From assembly GCA_037127315.1 (NCBI GenBank), contig JBBBDQ010001153.1, forward strand, positions 4,707,501-4,771,500: 64,000 bases of DNA, in the 5' to 3' direction. Of the stretch, positions 24,465-34,689 are shown one piece after another (within the stretch, counting starts at the first letter, position 1; every line of letters begins with the position of its first letter). A program made the position numbers and the translations under genes. The notes beneath the pieces are model-generated. The model saw nothing but the letters and a program-made list of their open reading frames with translations. It made no database searches and was not told the origin of the DNA. This DNA is from Ascarosepion bandense. Taxonomy: Eukaryota; Mollusca; Cephalopoda; Sepiida; Sepiidae.

Positions 24465-26007
24465 TATTTTCTCATCTTTGTTGTTATCACAATTTTTCAC
24501 CTGTGGTGCCCCCCTCGGTCTTCGTCGGGTGTTTATCAATCCATGTACCATTCAAGGAATTTGAAAAATCATATTTGCCATGACACGAACCAATGCTTTG
24601 ATCTACTGGGTTATTGTTCCCTGGGACAATCCTGAAGCTAAAACATGTAGTCTTAAATCTACTACTTTTATTGCTTGTTTGTTGCTGTCACGCTTGACCT
24701 TCTTTTCTGTCGCTTCTCTTTTTTGCTGATTCTGAGAAAGCCTTGCTGCTAATTTTCTTTTTTTTTTATTCAACAAAAATGTTTAAATATAATAATTAAT
24801 GGCACATTTATCACAGGAAAAGATGTGTATTGAAACCATACATTCATTTTATGATATCAGGATTTAGACTCCTACAATATCTTGCTTTTGACATAAAAGC
24901 TATTGAATTATTGTTGCATTCAGTGATACAATAACTGTTACAGAAACATAGACGTTAGTATTCTGAATGCCTTAAGTGATTTTACTAATGTTATTTTATT
25001 TTGCTTCGAAGATGACATGCTTTATTTGTCTTTATCATTGATTTTGCATCTTCGAGTCAGAATGATGAGTAAAAACGAAGAATGTAATTATAGTAAAATA
25101 TTTTCCTTTCATATTAAGAAAAACGAAATTATTATTAATATATACAGAAATATACAAACTGTAAACTCGTGAATACTATTGCATTTGATTATTAATTTAA
25201 TGCAATATTCGTGTCGGAAAAAGGAAAAAATGTAAAAAAGCAAAGAAAACTAAATAGTAAAATAAACATATTTCGACAATATTATCCATAAAAAAAACAT
25301 AAAATATATTTTCTGAAAGTCGTATTTATCGTTGTGTGCATAAGGAAAAAGAAACGGGGAAAGAATGCTAGCATGACGCATTGTTATCGTAAGCATGTAA
25401 ATTCTTTCGTCACTTCAATTTGCCTCCATTTCGTTCTCGGTTTTGTTTCTCTCACTCTTCTTTTTCCTTCAGTCAGACATTAACAGGAGACGAAATATAG
25501 ATATTAATATTGATATAGATACTTAACTATATAGATATAGACAACGTGGATGTAGAAATAGTATATTATAACTAACAGCTAAACTCCTCAATCACTCCTC
25601 AGACAATGTGTCCCTAATCCTATTATTTTATATGCAACCACATCACAACTGGAAAGAGCAAATAATATTCCATAGCGAAAATGAAATTTTAATAAGCTCT
25701 ATTTCAAATAGCAAAAAGTAAACAGAAAATAGACAAAAATATGAAAATAGATTCACAGGATTATAAATAAGACAAATCTAGCAGTAAAAAGACTTGGAAG
25801 GGCTGTTTATTTCTTTTCTCACTTTTCATAAGCCCACAGTGACCTACATAGGGAAGGAGTAGTGACAAATAGTCTAAAGATCGATTGGGTAAACTGGCAT
25901 TCACCTCGTGAAATTGATTTCTGAATATCCTCACACTGTTCATATCAACAAATGTTATGTTTATATCAAACCTTCTTCTGTTATAAATATAACATATTTT
26001 AAACAAG

Positions 26008-26010
<3 letters not shown>
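24465..26010. other. AT-rich DNA without recognised gene
   Basis: No motif on either strand. The 81-codon frame at 25761-26006 (minus) is probably chance. Confidence 0.5.

Positions 26011-26011
<1 letters not shown>

Positions 26012-26058
<47 letters not shown>
26012..26058. repeat. (TA)n microsatellite
   Basis: Perfect TA run directly left of the PLE-terminal-like segment. Confidence 0.95.
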
Positions 26059-26059
<1 letters not shown>

Positions 26060-26060
<1 letters not shown>

Positions 26061-26222
26061 AAGTGAAGAGGAATCAAGGTTTTTTTTTATATTTTGAGTG
26101 CTCTGGCATTTATTTTATTATAAACAGTGCTCAATATAATGAGTATTATAGAGCTTAATATAATATAATTATATGGTTATGTCAATTTGTCATTTAAATG
26201 TAACTCGTCTGCACAACCACAC
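26060..26222 (+). repeat. PLE-terminal-like repeat segment, copy 1
   Basis: About 125 bp starting near GTGAAGAGGAATCAAGG and running through GAGCTTAATATAA matches 61456-61570 in the same orientation. In both places it lies between a TA run and a hammerhead-like motif, but the motif has opposite orientation in the two copies. The last 35 bp before the ribozyme are unique here. Confidence 0.7.
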
Positions 26223-26225
26223 CAG

Positions 26226-26278
26226 CATTGCCTGATGATGAGAATTAATCTCGAAACAGAAATTTCCATGTCGCAATG
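26226..26278 (+). ncRNA. Hammerhead ribozyme-like motif (type I), PLE-associated
   Basis: The conserved core is present in the right order. Stem I is CATTGC (26226-26231) pairing with GCAATG (26273-26278), 6 of 6 bp. CUGAUGA lies at 26232-26238. Stem II is GAGA/UCUC (26240-26243 with 26249-26252), with a 5-nt loop and one extra U at 26239. GAAA is at 26253-26256. Stem III is ACA/UGU (26256-26258 with 26269-26271) around a 10-nt loop. The canonical GUC cleavage triplet is at 26270-26272. Short stem III and association with PLE termini are known for PLE hammerheads. The extra U before stem II departs from the consensus and might reduce activity. Confidence 0.75.
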
Positions 26279-26279
26279 A

Positions 26280-26284
<5 letters not shown>

Positions 26285-26329
<45 letters not shown>
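26285..26329. repeat. (TA)n microsatellite
   Basis: Perfect TA run immediately right of the hammerhead-like motif. Confidence 0.95.
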
Positions 26330-26331
<2 letters not shown>

Positions 26332-26417
26332 CGGAAATTAACGAATTTTAACGAAACTTGGTTATAAACAACCGACAATTTGAAATGAATTGTTTGAACA
26401 TTATTTTTTATCGAAAC

Positions 26418-26700
26418 TCGTAATTAAGTAGATAATCTGTTTTTTTAATTAAACAGTATTAAATGTGTGTCTTATATAGGCTTGATAAAAAGTCTCGTTT
26501 AGACTGGAGGCTATTCGTGGTCGAGAGGTCTAAGACGTTGCCTGATTAAATGGTAGCTTCCCCTATGTAGGTTCGAATCCTGCCGAATGACACACATTTA
26601 CGTCATAACAATTTATCGTAAATAATCAGGCCGGTAGATATAAATATATAATACTGTTTAATTAAAAAAAAAAAAAACAGAATATCTACTTAAATACGAG
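26418..26700 (+). mobile_element. 283-bp inverted-repeat element carrying a tRNA-like core
   Basis: Terminal inverted repeats at 26418-26462 and 26649-26700: CTCGTA-TTAAGTAGATA-TCTG and AATTAAACAGTATTA match with two substitutions and a different T-run length. Between them lies a tRNA-like sequence (next entry). No target duplication is clear. It may be a SINE whose flanks form a hairpin, or a MITE that captured a tRNA-derived sequence. Confidence 0.7.
26513..26590 (+). ncRNA. tRNA-like sequence (Leu/Ser type), probably SINE head or pseudo-tRNA
   Basis: Acceptor-like pairing 26513-26518 with 26585-26590 (5 pairs plus one T-G). D arm GTC/GAC around GAGAGGTCTAA. T arm GTAGG/CCTGC around TTCGAAT (26568-26584), 5 pairs including one wobble. 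A-box-like TGGTCGAGAGG and B-box GGTTCGAATCC could drive RNA polymerase III. The anticodon arm is irregular (9-nt loop), so a functional tRNA is unlikely. Confidence 0.6.
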
Positions 26701-26949
26701 ACCACATTCAAAAAGTAGGCCGCTTTTTCTTGGTGAGAGTATCTCTCATCAACGTTCGCGTTTTATGGTAACTTTAACAATTCTTATGTTTTAAGTAAGG
26801 GTCTATTTTATTACCAACACATTTCGGATCTTAACAGATACCTCTTTGTATCCACTTGTAATGAGTGTAAGCGTGTCTTCAACAAGACTAAGTTACTGTT
26901 GACTTTTAGAATGAGACGCCGTTTAATTTCTTACAAGTTTAGTTCTCAA

Positions 26950-27394
26950 GATTACTAGCGGCTCTGTAAAGTGTATTGAAAAAGAGACAAACCTCAATCT
27001 TTCTTCTCTTCAATCTGTTTGGGTTATTGTCGTTTAATACTGATAAAGCAGAATACTTTGCTCAGAAATTCTCCTCCAACTTCACCGTCAATTTATCAGG
27101 AGTATCTTTGCCTGATTTTCTAAATAGAAGCGAATTTTTACTGAGTTATACATGCATAACGCTGTTCATGGCTTCTCTAAAATTACATTGCCCACACAGG
27201 ATGCGAGCTTTAAAGTATCCCTGCAGTTTTCTTAAGGAAATGTGCCTCAGAAATGGTTCCTGTTCTTTTCAAGTTCTACAAAAAATGCTTTGCTTGCTTC
27301 TTGATTTCCAGTTTATTGAAAATTCTATTGTAGTTCCTGTTTTAAAGAACTTTATTGAAACCTGTGAGCCCTTGAATTATCGTCTTCTAATCCG

Positions 27395-27431
<37 letters not shown>

Positions 27432-27745
27432 TGGGAGTGCAAAATGCTAGAAGTTGTAATCAACTCTGAATTGGTTATGCATCACACAGAAGTTTTTCAG
27501 TGAAACAATATGGATTTCGTTTCTCTAGGTCAATCATTCTTTAATGGTGAGCATTGTTCTGGCCATAGGTTAATACTATCCAAGATTAACTTTACTATCC
27601 ATAGTGCGGTTCATAACAATTGCATTCTACCAACTCAAAGAGTATACGTCATAAGGCTCAGCAACATTGAAAACTTAAATCTGTTTAGACCTTTTGTGAC
27701 AGAAACTTGTAGATATCCCGGACAATTACGTGCGAAATGCTAATT
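26950..27745 (+). pseudogene. Jockey-like LINE, decayed middle part (copy 3)
   Basis: 'NTDKAEYFAQKFSSNF' (about 27037-27085) matches 'STDKAEYFARRFSTNS' of copy 4. 'SLPDFLNRSEF' matches 'STPDFPPRTEV', 'SIVVPVLKNFIETCEPLNYR' matches the 'SVVPIFKNTGEPSDPANYRS' RT block, and 'EVVINSELVMH' matches 'EAIINAEVVQH'. A (TG)n run at 27399-27430 interrupts the RT block. After 27510 only traces are readable. One long open frame (26976-27503) survives by chance. Confidence 0.72.
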
Positions 27746-27789
27746 TTGACAAATAGGAAAGGATTGATTGCGTACTGAGAAAAAAAAAC

Positions 27790-28372
27790 GGAGCCTGATT
27801 TCGCGATCCGATGTTAAATTAATTTTCTAACCAATGAAAGGAAGCAATTTGCAAAACTGAGAGAAAAGTTAGCAATTCAGTGTGAAAAACTAAATGGCTA
27901 TAAAAACACAAAAGAAGTCAGAATCAGTCAGTGAGATGGAAGCAGTGATATATTTACTCTTGCTATTTTTCTTTACCTCTTCTTCTCCATCCTCAACATT
28001 TTTGCAAAATACTTTAACTGACTCCTAAAAACTAATGTCCGGTATGTACAATTTCCTGTATTGCTTCACCTTACTTTTCACTTTCTCGCCGGCCATAAAA
28101 AAGAAAAGGAACACAGATTTCATTACTCTCCTGTTAATAGTTCCATACACGCAAGTTACAACTACGAACACTGGATACACTTAACTCCTTACTAATATTT
28201 CTCTTGGAACATTTAACGACATACGTACATTTTCTCTTTGAACATTTAACTACTACAAATTGATGTTATTCTGTTCTGTTAATAAAATTATGCTTTAACA
28301 TACAATGAAACAATTTTATTCGTTCACAGTTCAATCTTCTGATAATTCTGATGGTTCCGATAAACCCTTAAA
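27790..28372 (-). repeat. Unclassified dispersed repeat, copy A
   Basis: On the minus strand it matches the order of blocks in copies at 33045 (+), 44929 (+) and 62590 (+): TTTATTAACAGAACAGAATAAC, then TCTGTGTTCC-TTT-TTTTATGGC-GG-GA-AAAGTGA, then AATTGTAC-TA-CGGA, ending near ATTGGTTAG. No coding. It could be an LTR or a non-autonomous element; boundaries are not defined. Confidence 0.65.
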
Positions 28373-28572
28373 TTGAAGTAGATAGACTAAACTATCGCCC
28401 GGTTCATACTCCACCCACATCTATTGAACAGGTGTAGAGGCTCATCCCTTGTTCCCTGTTTAGGATATGGTTTCCGGCTTTCTCTCTTCTAATCTTTTCA
28501 CTGTTACGTAGCCCCCTGCACATCAGTGGCGTTACCGCCTTGCTCGGGGTGATATGATTAAAAAAAAAATTG
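28373..28572 (+). mobile_element. Short LINE-derived element (5' end joined to 3' end)
   Basis: The left half (GAAGTAGATAG...CTATCGCCCGG, then GTTTAGGA...TTTC-GG) matches the 5' end of the Jockey-like LINE at 41574-41690. The right half (CATCAGTGGCGTTACCGCCTTGCTC..GGTGATATGATT plus poly-A) matches that LINE's 3' end. Everything between is missing, giving a 200-bp element with LINE-type ends and a poly-A tail. It lies next to dispersed repeat copy A. Confidence 0.7.
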
Positions 28573-28977
28573 TGAAAATTGTTAGCTATGTTTGTGAATT
28601 GACCTTGTACCAGACATGGCTGACCGTCCCTACCACTTCAAATCGTTTCTCACATTCTGTCAAAATACTAAATAAATAAGTTAACTTTTATTTTTTGTTA
28701 AATCATCATTTTTGCTTGCTTGCATTATTCACGTTTTTGCTTTCCCATGTGAGGTTCAATTTCAAGCCAGATGCACGGTTCATAAATAAATGATGAAACT
28801 TTCATTTGGTTTATGTATCTTATTTTCACTTTTCTTTGTCATTCTAAAAATTAATTTAGCAAGAACAAAAATAACTAGAAAGCACTCAGATATTTCTCCG
28901 AGAACATCATTATCACTAAAAATGAACAAATTACAGAACTGTAACAACTTTGTCATTAACGCTCCTCACAAAGTATA

Positions 28978-29085
28978 GTCAAGTGTCATGCGTGATACAC
29001 ACTTGGGCGATCATATCTCGAAAGAGACATGACTAAATGAGCATAAGTTTTTTTTCTCCCGAAGTAGGTTGGCATTACTTTCTTT
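28978..29085 (-). mobile_element. tRNA-SINE fragment
   Basis: About 108 bp matching the non-tRNA end of the SINE: CATGCGTGATACAC, TGGGCGATCAT, TCTCGAAAGAGACATGACT and the AGTAGGTTG-CATT-CTTTCT block. The tRNA-related part is absent. Confidence 0.7.
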
Positions 29086-29089
29086 CACT

Positions 29090-30126
29090 ATAATAAATAT
29101 AATTATCACAGCCAAAGTATCCAAAACAGTTTGATTGCAATGTTAAAAATCAAAACAAATTCTAATGAATTTATTCAAAATTTCGTCAATTCTTCCTTGG
29201 TTCATTCTTTCGCAAAGTGTCTTTTAAATCAATTATGGTGTTACAGATAAACAACGTTGGCTTATTAAACTTTACTGGCAGAAGTAGAAAAAACTTATCC
29301 TTGTGGGGTTTCATACATTGACACCCACACACACACACACACGCATGGTCACTCGCCGTCCACGTGATGACTGGTTCCCGCCAAAAAACGATGCTAATAA
29401 AAACGGAAAACATCACGTGGTACACGAGTTAGGATTTCGTCCCAGGACAAGAGCAAACATGTCTTCCTAACTCACACAAACACACGCGCACTAATTGCGT
29501 GTAGCAATTAGTGGCGCAAAATTTCTTTTATTTTTCTTCTCCGACATTAACACTATGCACATTAACTTTCATTCAAACATGGACCTTACATAAAATAACT
29601 TCCTACACATAAATCCACAATTTTTCCAACCTTCGTCAGTAAAAATCCACCGACTACTACATTCGCATGTAAGTCTCTCTCTCTCTCTACTCAACGCACA
29701 CACAGACACAGAACTTTGTCTTCTGTCTGACTTTCTTCATCAAGGATTTGAACTTTGAACTCTTTACGATAATCTTAACAATTGTTACAAACCTTTCTTT
29801 CAGCTAGAGTAAAAACTTCATACATCTTATTTTGTTTCTACGAACAGACGAAGGAGAATGACTCTTTCCTTTTCACTTTCTTATGCATGCTCTCTCAACC
29901 CCATGTAACCTTTGTCAATACATTGTTTTTCTGGTTACTTTCGCCTTACTCGTTCTTTCTTATTGTCTGTTTTATTTCACCATGACTAAGGTTACGTCGA
30001 GTCGACTCATAAAACATAAATTAGTAAGTGGACGCCTTCGTCCACTACACCCTCAACTTTCGGAGGGTCAGTCACGATTAGATGAACAAAGCATTCAGCA
30101 CTTAATTTATCAGTATTTTTTTGTGT

Positions 30127-30130
<4 letters not shown>
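29090..30130. other. Non-coding DNA without recognised gene
   Basis: Contains short AC and CT runs (29327-29343, 29672-29687). No family recognised. Confidence 0.45.

Positions 30131-30221
<91 letters not shown>
30131..30221. repeat. (TG)n microsatellite
   Basis: About 45 units with one TC interruption near 30162. Confidence 0.96.
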
Positions 30222-30223
<2 letters not shown>

Positions 30224-30484
30224 CATTAACAGCAAATTCAACAGCAATGCTGGAGACATTTTAATTTTTGCATTTGGGCTGTTATGATGCTATGTTTCGT
30301 ATTTTTTGCTGTAGCTGGCTTACTTAATTATACAACGAATTGCCAATAAATGAAAGCTTGATCATCACTGACAAAAATACAAAGGAATATAAAGTCTACG
30401 AGAACAAAAACAAGTTTATTGAATTTAAGTTGAGGTGGTATGTTTATTTAGCTTATAAAAAATACATGAATTCTCCTGTATCTG

Positions 30485-30537
30485 CATTCTCCCTCTCACA
30501 CACATTCTCTCTCTCTCTCTCTGACACACACACACAG

Positions 30538-30604
<67 letters not shown>
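30485..30604. repeat. Compound microsatellite CT / CA / TA / GA
   Basis: Consecutive runs of CT, CA, TA and GA dinucleotides. It abuts the PLE-terminal-like repeat, as TA/GA runs also do at 44788-44866. Confidence 0.93.
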
Positions 30605-30609
30605 ATAAA

Positions 30610-30790
30610 AAGTGTGAGAGGCCGTGAATATTTAGTTTAAATTGTATATTTATTGTTGTATAAAGATATTATACATATGATATTTTAAGTGTCCATAATG
30701 GTATATGTGACGCTACACGTGTTTCGAGTTTAAGATTGACTCTCTTCAGACGAATAAATTGTGGCTTTTACATATCGAGTTCCTTTTGTT
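30610..30790 (-). repeat. PLE-terminal-like repeat with hammerhead-type core
   Basis: On the minus strand the sequence CTCGAAACACGTGTAGCG, followed by ATTATGGACACTTAA and TTCACGGCCTCTCACA, matches 44640-44790 on the plus strand. CTGAAGA stands upstream of the GAAAC, as in hammerhead ribozymes (see next entry). Confidence 0.7.
30700..30760 (-). ncRNA. Hammerhead-like motif, weaker candidate
   Basis: Core CUGAAGA (30743-30749; the fifth base of CUGANGA is free to vary), stem II GAGU/ACUC with a 9-nt loop and a proper G-C closing pair, GAAA (30722-30725) and GUC at 30709-30711 are in the right order. Stem III has two pairs and then a mismatch. Stem I pairs at two positions, has a 2-nt internal loop, then three more. 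Probably a decayed PLE hammerhead. Confidence 0.45.
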
Positions 30791-30799
30791 TCTGAGAGC

Positions 30800-31140
30800 C
30801 AAGTTCTTGTTTAGTAGAAAATAAAAATAAAAATAAAGATAAAGAATAAAGAATAACGAAATAAATCAAATCAGTGAAAATAACAATAAAAAATAAAGTA
30901 AATCCAATAAATCAAATAATAAATAAAATGTTGGCGTGTTAAATAGTCAGCGTTTTCTTACATCAGCACGTGCATAAATGGATAAACAAATAAATAAATA
31001 AAGTGCTTATCCCAATTTGAAATGATTTTGGTCTGGGTTCCCTCTTTAGTACTTAAAAATTATCTTCTAGGCGCCTTTGTTTATTTACATGTCTTTTCAT
31101 CTGTCAGTTGGTCGCTTTTATTGCTTCGACGGTGTTTTGA

Positions 31141-31203
<63 letters not shown>

Positions 31204-31922
31204 CGCTCCTTGATTTCGTCTTTGAATTATTTTAGAATTATTTTTTATGGGTCATCTGGTTCTTTTTTATTGTTTGAGGTTATTATTTGAATTTGGTGTG
31301 TATGTATGTGTGTGTGTATGTGTGTATGTATGTGTGTGTATGTATGTGTATGTCTGTGCTTGTTGGGTGTCTGTGTTTTGGGATGTGAATAAATAATGCT
31401 GGAAAAAAGTGACATTAATCTAACATGTTTCACTTTAACGAGCTTTCTAAGGGAATTTTTAAAGACGAATGATATTTTTTTTTAATTTTAAAATCCACCG
31501 AGACATTATGTTGATTGAGGTTTGATTTCAATGGTCAAACGTGTGGCGTATAATAAAGCAATGCATTCAAGGTGTATGTATGTCAAAATAATGCGTGTCA
31601 AGCATGTTTAAACTATAGAAGAATTAAGTGTGTTTATATGTCAGTAACGTTAGTGTGTGTAAATGACAAAACTAAATGCATTTCCGTTCAAAACTGTAGC
31701 GAAATAATATATACAAGCGACAGACGATTTTAAAAAATAATAAAATGAGAGAATCATGTATGAATGTGTGTGTTTATAGGTCGCTAAAGTTAGTAAGTGT
31801 GTGAATTATAAAACGAAATATATTTCCGTTTAAAATCTTAGCGAAATAATTTATACAGGTATTTCGCGAAGTATTTATAAATGAATAAATTATTTTTTGA
31901 AGGTAATTTGTTAACGATAATC
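30800..31922. other. Non-coding DNA with simple repeats and an imperfect duplication
   Basis: A-rich AATAAA-like DNA (30815-30930), (TG)n at 31140-31202 and a TATG/TG run at 31295-31355. Two diverged copies of an about 90-bp block (31626-31715 and 31763-31855) share TGTGTTTATA, TTTCCGTT-AAA and AGCGAAATAAT. Confidence 0.6.
31140..31202. repeat. (TG)n microsatellite
   Basis: About 31 perfect units. Confidence 0.96.
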
Positions 31923-32730
31923 TGTGGTGATACCAAGCAAGCGAGGGGCCGGATGTTGGCCCTCAGAGGTCCAGATAGCAAATGACCACCTATGGTAGGG
32001 GTGCTGGTATGAGCTTGGGTAATTGTCGTTCACTCAGTATCAGAAGGAATAGTAGTAGCAGTCTCTTATGGACAGCTACAACTTAGGCCTCGTGGAGAAA
32101 GAAATAAAGTTCCGTAAGCAATCAATTACTGTCACCATAAAACATAACAAAATATAAAAAAGAAGGGTTTAGCTGAAATACTTTTATATATAAAGGCACA
32201 GAAAATAACAAATATAACATCTTTTGATTTTACACACACACGTTCTTAAAATGTTCATTTCAAAAGAAAGGAAATTTTATAAAAGAAATTAAAGTGTCTC
32301 CTTTGGGAATACTTAAGTTTTTGCCGTGCTGATCCCAGAAGGTTACGGAGGTTAATGGGTTGGTAGGTGTAATTCGATATCTTCTTTGGTGAATAAAACA
32401 CTGACTGCAAGTAAGAATTGGTGGCGCAAAGGAGTTTGATGAGAAACATAGTGACATTGACTGTCGGTATCAAAGCTTTCTGGCAAGAAATGGAATTCGT
32501 TGTTCTTTTTAACTGTCCCCAAGGTGCTCCGAATGAGTGTGCCGAAAGTATTTGTTGGATATGGCGCGGGGCATTTTGATTGGTGGAAATTGCTTTATAT
32601 TCTTTTTATTTTCGGTTTTCCACCGGAAATTATGCGGCGAGCCTAGGTGGGCAAAGACCAGTTTTGGTTATTTGCTATCTGGACCTCTGAGGTCAAACAT
32701 TGGGCCCCTCGCTTGCTCGGTATTACCACA
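31923..32730. mobile_element. 808-bp element with about 60-bp terminal inverted repeats
   Basis: The left end 31923-31981 and right end 32668-32730 are reverse complements with few mismatches: TGTGGT-ATACC, AGCAAGCGAGGGGCC, CCTCAGAGGTCCAGATAGCAA. The tetranucleotide AATC stands directly outside both ends (31919-31922 and 32731-32734), a likely 4-bp target duplication. The interior has no transposase-like frame, so it is non-autonomous. The superfamily is not assigned. Confidence 0.8.
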
Positions 32731-32739
32731 AATCTTTCA

Positions 32740-33040
32740 ATGAGATAATATGTATTGAAATAATAAATATCTATTTTTTAAAATTATTGTAATATCATAA
32801 TTAAGTAATATTAGTCGTATATAGCAATATTAAAACATACCTATAAATTATAATAGTATATTAAGTACCATATTATCATTACAATATTATAATTAAGCAA
32901 TATAAATAACATACAATAACATAAAATGATATATAATAAATGGGAGAAAATATAATATGATGTATAATAATGAAAATATAAATAAATAATATTAATAATT
33001 ATAATTATGATAAAAATGAAATACTATATAATGATATATC
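32740..33040. other. ATA-rich low-complexity DNA
   Basis: Almost only A and T with recurrent AATATA/ATAATA; no gene. Confidence 0.7.
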
Positions 33041-33044
33041 ATTG

Positions 33045-33320
33045 TAGAAGTAGGGAGATGGTTAATTTTTATTGAATTGGCCTTGTGCCAAACATTACTA
33101 AAATTCCTACAACTTACAGGTTTTATCCAGAATTATCAGGTTATCAGCAGGTGGATTTGTTGAAGAATAAAAGTATACCTTTTGTATGTTTAAATAGAAA
33201 TTTATTCATGGAAAAGAATAACATGAATTAGTAGAAGTTAATGTTCAATGAGAAACTGTACTAAGAAATTAAGGATATAAAGAGTTCGTAGTAGTCTTTG
33301 CAAGAGTGAGTTTATGTGTA
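33045..33320 (+). repeat. Unclassified dispersed repeat, copy B
   Basis: GAAGTAGGGAG-TGG at the left, TTGGCCTTGTGCCAAAC, CCTACAACTTA, then TTGTATGTTTAAA--GAAATTTATT and AAGAATAACAT match copies C (44929) and D (62590). Similarity fades before the GTAT microsatellite. Confidence 0.65.
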
Positions 33321-33330
33321 CGTAGACAGG

Positions 33331-33377
33331 AACGTATGTATGTATGTATGTATGTATGTATGTATGTATGTATGTAT
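33331..33377. repeat. (GTAT)n microsatellite
   Basis: About 12 units. Confidence 0.95.
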
Positions 33378-33539
33378 GAACGTTCGTTGGATGGGAGTGT
33401 CTTTGAAGTATTCGCTCAATATGAATGATGAAAAGGAAGGAGGCGAGAGGTGAGAGAGAAAGATAGATACAATAATAACGATCGCTTAACGTTTGTCAAG
33501 GAGTGTGTTAATTACGCTCGTCTCCTTTCTCTCTGGCGA

Positions 33540-34055
33540 CGGTCGAGCTTGCTCCGTCTTTTACTTTGTTTGTGAGAATCGAAAAGGTCATTTGAGAATT
33601 CACTCCCGGATATGATTCTGGCCTTTCTATTTTGTTTTTTGATGTTTCCTAGTAGTTTATTGGACAAAAAACATTTCGCATCGAGGTGTAAAATTTCGTG
33701 AGTTTTGTGTGTGCTAAACAAAGTTTGTAAATTCGAGTCTTATATATTATTATAATAAATTAATTATAAAATAAAATAGAATGTAGGGCGTATAGAGAAA
33801 ACAATATTACAAAGTTATGAATATATGGAAGTATCTTTAAATGAATTAATAATATTTATTGGTAGACATATTTTGGATTCATGGATTATAGATTTGTAGA
33901 AAGATTCAGATTTTATAAATCCCAACATTTAAATTGCTGTCTGGTGTCGTTTTTAATCAAATAAATTCTTGGAGATAGTGGCAACGATTCTAGTGTTTTG
34001 GATAGCTTATTTATTTGTGAGTTCATATGAAAAGATGTTGGAAGGTAGCATTGTA
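33540..34055. other. AT-rich DNA, possibly the decayed end of the neighbouring PLE
   Basis: No motif strong enough to call. On the minus strand this is where the GIY-YIG part of the PLE at 34060-34640 would be expected. Confidence 0.4.
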
Positions 34056-34059
34056 AAAT

Positions 34060-34640
34060 TTGTGTGATTATTTGGTGGGGGATTGGTTTTCTTTTTTTTT
34101 ATTTTTAAAAGCATGTTTTTTTGGGTTGAGTATGAAAAAAGGTGGGTAGTGAAGATATTTAAATGTTTGTTCAATATATCTCTCTTCTTCAGGTAATGTT
34201 GTGTATTCTGAGGGCTCTAAGGTGGAAACCTATAATTAAACCAGATTTAATTATTTGGTTGTGGTGGAAATAGAAATTAATAAGTTCTTTTTTGTTAGTA
34301 AGTTTACGGTAAATCTTAAATTTTAATTTATCGTTTAAGATAACAAAGAAAAGTAAAGAATTGTTAGTTTCAAGTTCATATGTGAATTTTATGGTAGGTT
34401 CTATCTTATTCAGTTTAGTTACTAAGTTTAATAGATTAGTGTTATGGGGTAAAATAATAGGACGTCATCTATATATCTTAAGTAAGTAGAATTCTTATGT
34501 ATAATATATTTGAAATACATGGGTTCGAAGAACTCTAAAAATAAGCAAGTGAGAACACCACTAATTCTTATTTTTCAGTGTAGACGTCTATGTTCATTAT
34601 ATACCTCCTCCTTTGTCAAATTTGCTTATGATATTTTTGT
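34060..34640 (-). pseudogene. Penelope-like element RT, 3' half
   Basis: Minus-strand frames give the 'LAYF-VLRTHVFQIYY' segment (the RT block after MGSPLS), then 'YLRYIDDVLLFYP' with catalytic YIDD at 34464-34475. 'LNKIEPTIKFTYELETNNSL' (about 34360-34420), 'KLKFKIYRKLTNKKELINFY' and 'IKSGLIIGFHLRALRI' follow. These are in PLE order. Frameshifts and stops are frequent. Its 5' half lies next to it in the opposite orientation. Confidence 0.85.
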
Positions 34641-34689
34641 TTTTAGATAAATTATTTAATGCCCGTATAGATATATTTTTATTCTTAGA

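Noticed and set aside
26513..26590. Functional tRNA gene
   Set aside because: The anticodon loop has nine bases and no regular stem, and the sequence sits inside a repeat element.
26976..27503. 175-codon frame as a host gene
   Set aside because: It matches the Jockey-like LINE RT region and includes a TG microsatellite.
29883..30287. 134-codon frame with a long VCVCVC run
   Set aside because: The length is produced by the (TG)n microsatellite, which has no stop in this frame.
30340..30627. 95-codon frame over HTHTHT/YIYIY/ERERER
   Set aside because: It is simple-sequence translation, not a protein.
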